In this document: in pieces, positions 61,373-64,000 of the stretch | How the letters are laid out: every line of letters begins with the position of its first letter | Position numbering within the stretch: position 1 is the first letter of the stretch | Program-made: the position numbers and the translations under genes | NCBI GenBank assembly: GCA_017992475.1 | Contig: JAGOOO010000004.1 | Location: forward strand, 1-64,000 | Origin: Caldisericia bacterium | Lineage (GTDB): Bacteria; Caldisericota; Caldisericia; JAAYUI01 | Reading direction: 5' to 3' | Length of the DNA: 64,000 nucleotides | The notes under the pieces: generated by a model | What the model was told of the DNA's origin: nothing | Database searches by the model: none | What the model saw: only the letters and a program-made list of their open reading frames with translations

Positions 61373-61444
61373 CTACTTGGAGCTTACGGGCGGTTGTTTG
61401 CCACTAGGCAACGGGTTTGGGTTATTACTGTTGCTACCGTCCAT
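61373..61444 (-). CDS. Candidate mgtL-like proline-rich leader peptide
   Basis: 23 codons, ATG at 61444, TAG at 61375-61373, with AAGGAG 11 bases before the start. The peptide begins MDGSNSNNPNPLPSG and continues with KQPP; five of 23 residues are proline and five asparagine. The RNA around it can fold in two exclusive ways: GCAAC pairs with GTTGC (within the ORF), or TTGCC pairs with GGCAA. A third hairpin, TGCGC/GCGCA, encloses the ribosome-binding site of the next gene. It lies at the head of the mgtA transcript. In enterobacteria a proline-rich leader (mgtL) controls mgtA; that this one is its analogue is inference. Confidence 0.5.
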   Translation of the reverse strand: MDGSNSNNPNPLPSGKQPPVSSK

Positions 61445-61485
61445 AATTTTGAATTCTCCTTCTGCTCCTTCTTGGAGCAATACCA

Positions 61486-61512
61486 ATTTAACATCTAGGA
61501 TGACTTTGTCAA
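61486..61512 (-). promoter_or_regulatory. Promoter of the mgtA operon
   Basis: Minus strand TTGACA (61512-61507), a perfect -35, and TTAAAT (61491-61486) at a 15-base spacing (TAAATT at 16). The transcript would carry a leader of about 150 bases including the proline-rich ORF. A second block of A/T-rich sequence lies upstream. Confidence 0.5.
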
Positions 61513-61600
61513 CCAATGCTTTCGAGACAATTTAACCAAAAAGTTTTTACAAAAAACTACGCACTTTAGAGAGTTTCTTGAATATGATTGCCAGGATAGA

Positions 61601-62164
61601 TTACCTCTTGGCCATGGTTATGCAGGAACAAACATCGGCGCACAAACCACACCCATAGCAATTGTCGCTTGCTATTTCAAGCTTTCCATCTTCCATTTTT
61701 CTGGCTTTAAAATAGCAAACATCAACACATGCGCCACAATCTGTGCACGTGTCCCTGTCTGTCTTTTCTATTGATTGTCCCTTGTCGCAAGCCTCGCCTG
61801 GCTCGGTAAAGTATGCACAACAACAGTCGCAACAGAAACAGATTCCGTCAGTCTCATCAATGACAGATTTTGTTTCCGAGTTCCATTTCCTAAATGGCCT
61901 TGTAACAAGATGTTTTTCTTCAGCCAAATTAAAGAGTTTTTCAATCTCTTCTTCGTTTAGCTCTCTGACATTCTCTTCAGTCGAGCCATAAGGACCTGCC
62001 CAGCAAAGGCATACGTCAACCGGTGACCTCTTGCATCCGCTCTCGTTGCCTTTCCTGCATCCACAATCGGAAACCCAGTAATGTTTCTTGCCCTTGGCAA
62101 TTTCTCTGGCCTCGCCACGAGTTGTTACATAATGCATTGGCATATCATTATTTTCAGCAGACAT
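61601..62164 (-). CDS. Cysteine-rich 4Fe-4S ferredoxin-like protein
   Basis: 187 residues, 24 cysteines. The C-terminal domain is a standard 2x[4Fe-4S] ferredoxin: CTDCGACVDVC near residue 137 and CYGCGLCADVCSC near 167. The N-terminal part adds a CGCRKGNESGC/CLC group (about 33-54) and a CFCCDCCC cluster (about 107-114) that could bind another metal centre. This combination occurs in anaerobes with unknown partners. GGAGG precedes the ATG. The start overlaps the end of the VOC gene before it by 11 bases, so it belongs to the three-gene unit from 63025 leftwards. Confidence 0.86.
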   Translation of the reverse strand: MSAENNDMPMHYVTTRGEAREIAKGKKHYWVSDCGCRKGNESGCKRSPVDVCLCWAGPYGSTEENVRELNEEEIEKLFNLAEEKHLVTRPFRKWNSETKSVIDETDGICFCCDCCCAYFTEPGEACDKGQSIEKTDRDTCTDCGACVDVCYFKARKMEDGKLEIASDNCYGCGLCADVCSCITMAKR

Positions 62165-62663
62165 CTTTATCCTCCAAGAAACCCCAAAGGGTGCATTCTA
62201 TCATGTTCGGTGTTGCAAAGGATGCCTTTACAAGCGGCGAATCTTCAGCAACATTTTGGGGGTCATCTATAAATTCGACGCCTCTATCTTTGAGCTTCCT
62301 AACAGTCTGGTCAATCTCTTCAATCATAAAAGCGATTTTTATGGCTCCAGGCGCTGTTGCCCTGTCAGATTCCGCCTTATAGAAGGCAATAAAAAAATCT
62401 CTTGCAGGACTGGTAAACATTGCATAATCCTGACCCAAGGCGTTGCATACAAAACCAAGAACATCTGTAAAAAACCCAACCTCGGCCTCAAAATCGGACA
62501 CAAAATACTCGCAGCATTGCTTCCAGCATGATCCCCATTTAAATGGGAAACCAAACTCAGGCTCACGCCAAAATTTTTCCCAGTCGGCCGGTGATTTTGC
62601 GATCTTTGATATTTCTACTCTGCTGGCGCCGTAAATCCTGCATTTCTCAATAAAATTAAGCAT
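62154..62663 (-). CDS. VOC-superfamily (glyoxalase-like) protein
   Basis: 169 residues. After an N-terminal extension with four cysteines (about 1-50: CRIYGASR, then GSCWKQCCEYF), the VOC fold runs FVSDFEAEVGFFTDVLGF, AIKIAFMIEEIDQTVRKLKD and GVEFIDDPQNVAEDS. These are the paired beta-alpha-beta modules of glyoxalase/bleomycin-resistance-like proteins; metal ligands and substrate are not clear. GAGGTT lies before the ATG, overlapping the stop of the preceding VOC gene. The two VOC genes are adjacent but differ greatly, so their functions are likely distinct. Confidence 0.8.
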   Translation of the reverse strand: MLNFIEKCRIYGASRVEISKIAKSPADWEKFWREPEFGFPFKWGSCWKQCCEYFVSDFEAEVGFFTDVLGFVCNALGQDYAMFTSPARDFFIAFYKAESDRATAPGAIKIAFMIEEIDQTVRKLKDRGVEFIDDPQNVAEDSPLVKASFATPNMIECTLWGFLEDKDVC

Positions 62664-62674
62664 GGTAACCTCAT

Positions 62675-63025
62675 TTATTCGTCTGTAAAGCTGTTGAAAT
62701 AGATGATGTTTCCATCAGGATCGACAAGTTTTGCACCCATACTGCCGTCTTTTTCCTGTGTGGCATCAGAAAACATCTCAATTTTCTTTGATTTGAGGTC
62801 CTGTGCAATAGATTTGACATTGCCGCCCAAGAAAGACATGAGGTTTGTTTCAAGATGACCCTGGTAGAGGCCAAGTCTTAGATCACCGCAGCGGAGAACA
62901 GCCCATCCTTTTGCAGGTTCTCCATCTACCCTCTCAAAACCAAGTTTGTGGTAGAAATCCATTGACCTCACAAGGTCGTTCACTTTTAAAGAAAGCTCGA
63001 ATTCACCAAGAAAGTTTTCTTCCAT
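62675..63025 (-). CDS. VOC-superfamily (glyoxalase-like) protein, short
   Basis: 116 residues, a single VOC domain of the usual size. FELSLKVNDLVRSMDFYHKLGFERV opens the first module, GDLRLGLYQGH closes it, and KLVDPDGNIIYFNSF ends the second with the family's typical DPDGN phrase. No N-terminal extension. The ligand is unknown. The ATG at 63025 has no strong ribosome-binding site (GGTG only). It is first in a unit with the second VOC gene and the cysteine-rich ferredoxin. Confidence 0.85.
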   Translation of the reverse strand: MEENFLGEFELSLKVNDLVRSMDFYHKLGFERVDGEPAKGWAVLRCGDLRLGLYQGHLETNLMSFLGGNVKSIAQDLKSKKIEMFSDATQEKDGSMGAKLVDPDGNIIYFNSFTDE

Positions 63026-63148
63026 GTTTCACCAGTAGAATGATACTTGTTTCTGAGAAAATATAAACACCCCGTGTATGCCCACCAGTGTGTGATCCAA
63101 AAATTATTCGCTTTGCAACCACTCTATCCATGAAATGCTGACCCAGTT

Positions 63149-63700
63149 TTACTCACCTATGATCTTTTTCATGTAGATGGCAAACTCGTTGCGTGAATCC
63201 AGGTCATCGTAGTAGTGAAGGTCTAGGCCTTCGACTGAAAATCCACAGTGTTTATAAAAATCGATTGCGTCTGCATTTGTATTTTGTGCCTCGCAAACCA
63301 TGATCCTCAGGTTTGCCTGTCTGGCCTCTTTCTCAAGCTCCATCATCATGCGAGTACCAATCCTTTGTCTTCTATGGCCTTCCTTGACATGGAACTCCCA
63401 AATAAACAGGCTTCTGTTCCAGTCAAGGTTTTCAGCAATAGCCATTCCGACAATCTTGCCATCGACATACGCACCAATGGAATATCCTGTTGGCACTATC
63501 CTTCTGTAATGATCAACCTCATTGGTCAAAAACCATTTCTTTACATAAGCTCTTTCAAGTGGGACCAAATCAAGCCTAAATGTTATCTGGTTTTTTGTCT
63601 CCGTTTTTTCAATCGTGTACTTTCTGGTAGAAGTATAACCTACCAAGACACTGTTTAAATCGTCCCCACTGAACTGCTCCAGTTTTGTTATCTCTGGCAT
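63149..63700 (-). CDS. GNAT-family acetyltransferase
   Basis: 183 residues from ATG 63700, five bases after AGAAGG; the frame is open further upstream but would run deep into the ATPase gene. Acetyl-CoA binding motif A is FHVKEGHRRQRIGTRMMMEL (RRQRIG), followed by LRIMVCEAQNTNADAIDFYK and HCGFSVEGLDLHYYDD (motif B). N-acetyltransferase on an amine, peptide or antibiotic substrate cannot be told apart. It overlaps the 3' end of the ATPase gene by about 92 bases, an unusually long same-strand overlap, so a later start is possible. Confidence 0.87.
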   Translation of the reverse strand: MPEITKLEQFSGDDLNSVLVGYTSTRKYTIEKTETKNQITFRLDLVPLERAYVKKWFLTNEVDHYRRIVPTGYSIGAYVDGKIVGMAIAENLDWNRSLFIWEFHVKEGHRRQRIGTRMMMELEKEARQANLRIMVCEAQNTNADAIDFYKHCGFSVEGLDLHYYDDLDSRNEFAIYMKKIIGE

Positions 63701-64000
63701 CAAGCCTTCTTTTCCTGGTCCGAAGCTTTTTGAACACTTCAAACCAAACAACGCTCAGGAGCCCAGCGCACAGGCAGATCAAAATATCGCTGGCGTGAAG
63801 TGTAGTAAACTTGAAGAGGTTTTGAAGGAACGGAACGTAAAGGACAAGACCCAAGAAGACGATGGCCCCAAAGAATACCCACCAGAAAGCCTGGTTTTTT
63901 GATTTTACTATCTCAAAAGCGGCCTTGTTCCACGATCTGTTGACCAGAATAAGGGCAAGATTGGAGACAACAAGCGTTGTAAAAGTGAGAGTTCTTGCTT
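63609..64000 (-). CDS. C-terminal part of a P-type cation-transporting ATPase (runs off the right edge)
   Basis: The last ~130 codons of a larger gene. The sequence reads ARTLTFTTLVVSNLALILVN, NQAFWWVFFGAIVFLGLVLY and LHASDILICLCAGLLSVVWF, the final membrane helices of the cation ATPase C-terminal domain (SERCA/PMR1 type), ending in a basic tail. It is a different subtype from the Mg2+ ATPase at 58182. The ion cannot be told from this part. The stop is at 63611-63609. Partial: 5' end outside the window. Confidence 0.85.
   Translation of the reverse strand, partial: ARTLTFTTLVVSNLALILVNRSWNKAAFEIVKSKNQAFWWVFFGAIVFLGLVLYVPFLQNLFKFTTLHASDILICLCAGLLSVVWFEVFKKLRTRKRRLDARDNKTGAVQWGRFKQCLGRLYFYQKVHD

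Noticed and set aside
61327-61600. M-box or yybP-ykoY riboswitch ahead of the mgtA operon
   Set aside because: The conserved core sequences of either class are not present; the leader is better explained by a small ORF with hairpins.
1-64000. CRISPR arrays, insertion sequences, integrases, phage genes
   Set aside because: No regularly spaced repeats, transposase motifs or integrase signatures were found on either strand.

Overview
The window looks like a chromosomal stretch of a bacterium. It has Shine-Dalgarno sites and sigma70-type promoters, a bacterial GreA, ValS, LysS, FolC and MurI, and a tRNA-Val with an encoded CCA end. Arginine is mostly written AGA/AGG, and many genes encode secreted proteins with copper-amine-oxidase-like 'stalk' domains, PQQ-type beta-propellers and a dockerin. 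This would suit a deep-branching anaerobe, but I cannot assign a phylum from sequence alone. I see no phage, insertion sequence, CRISPR array or plasmid feature.

Layout. 0.2-6.4 kb: an orphan membrane histidine kinase, then a tight run of Nudix hydrolase, inositol-phosphatase, methyltransferase and extended SDR genes, meeting a convergent YihY gene and tRNA-Val(GAC). 6.5-16 kb: two large secreted proteins with stalk domains (one a beta-propeller, one an M1-type peptidase), a methyltransferase/YkoF-like pair, a cytosolic fasciclin protein and two copies of an undescribed small membrane protein. 16-25.5 kb: a dockerin-tagged esterase, an archaeal-type GatD, a beta-propeller protein, a catalytically dead M1-fold protein with a 41-residue partner, a TspO-like protein and an APH-type kinase. 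25.6-34.7 kb: two TM2 proteins, another large beta-propeller protein and four tandem paralogous secreted proteins. 34.8-52.8 kb: a housekeeping region (valS, folC, AMMECR1, greA, lysS, SPFH-zinc ribbon protein, K+ channel, two LPG-synthase-like membrane proteins, murI, dCMP deaminase). 52.8-64 kb: a radical SAM/SPASM maturase with a three-cysteine precursor peptide, a NapH-like polyferredoxin, three more copies of the small membrane family, a GyrI-like gene under a palindromic promoter, an mgtA operon with a proline-rich leader peptide, ferredoxin and VOC genes, a GNAT gene and the end of a second P-type ATPase.

The most interesting parts are: (1) a two-gene RiPP-like locus at 52.85-54.45 kb, with an attenuator hairpin between precursor and maturase; (2) an mgtA operon preceded by a 23-codon Pro/Asn-rich leader ORF with mutually exclusive hairpins, an arrangement like enterobacterial mgtL but different in sequence; (3) at least seven, probably eight, genes whose TATAAT-like -10 box ends 6-8 bases before the start codon, which predicts leaderless mRNAs; this includes all five copies of the small membrane family; (4) a perfect 34-bp palindrome overlapping the promoter of the GyrI-like gene.

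Functions come from motif reading only; no database search was possible. Start codons were moved inward where a ribosome-binding site or promoter decided the matter.
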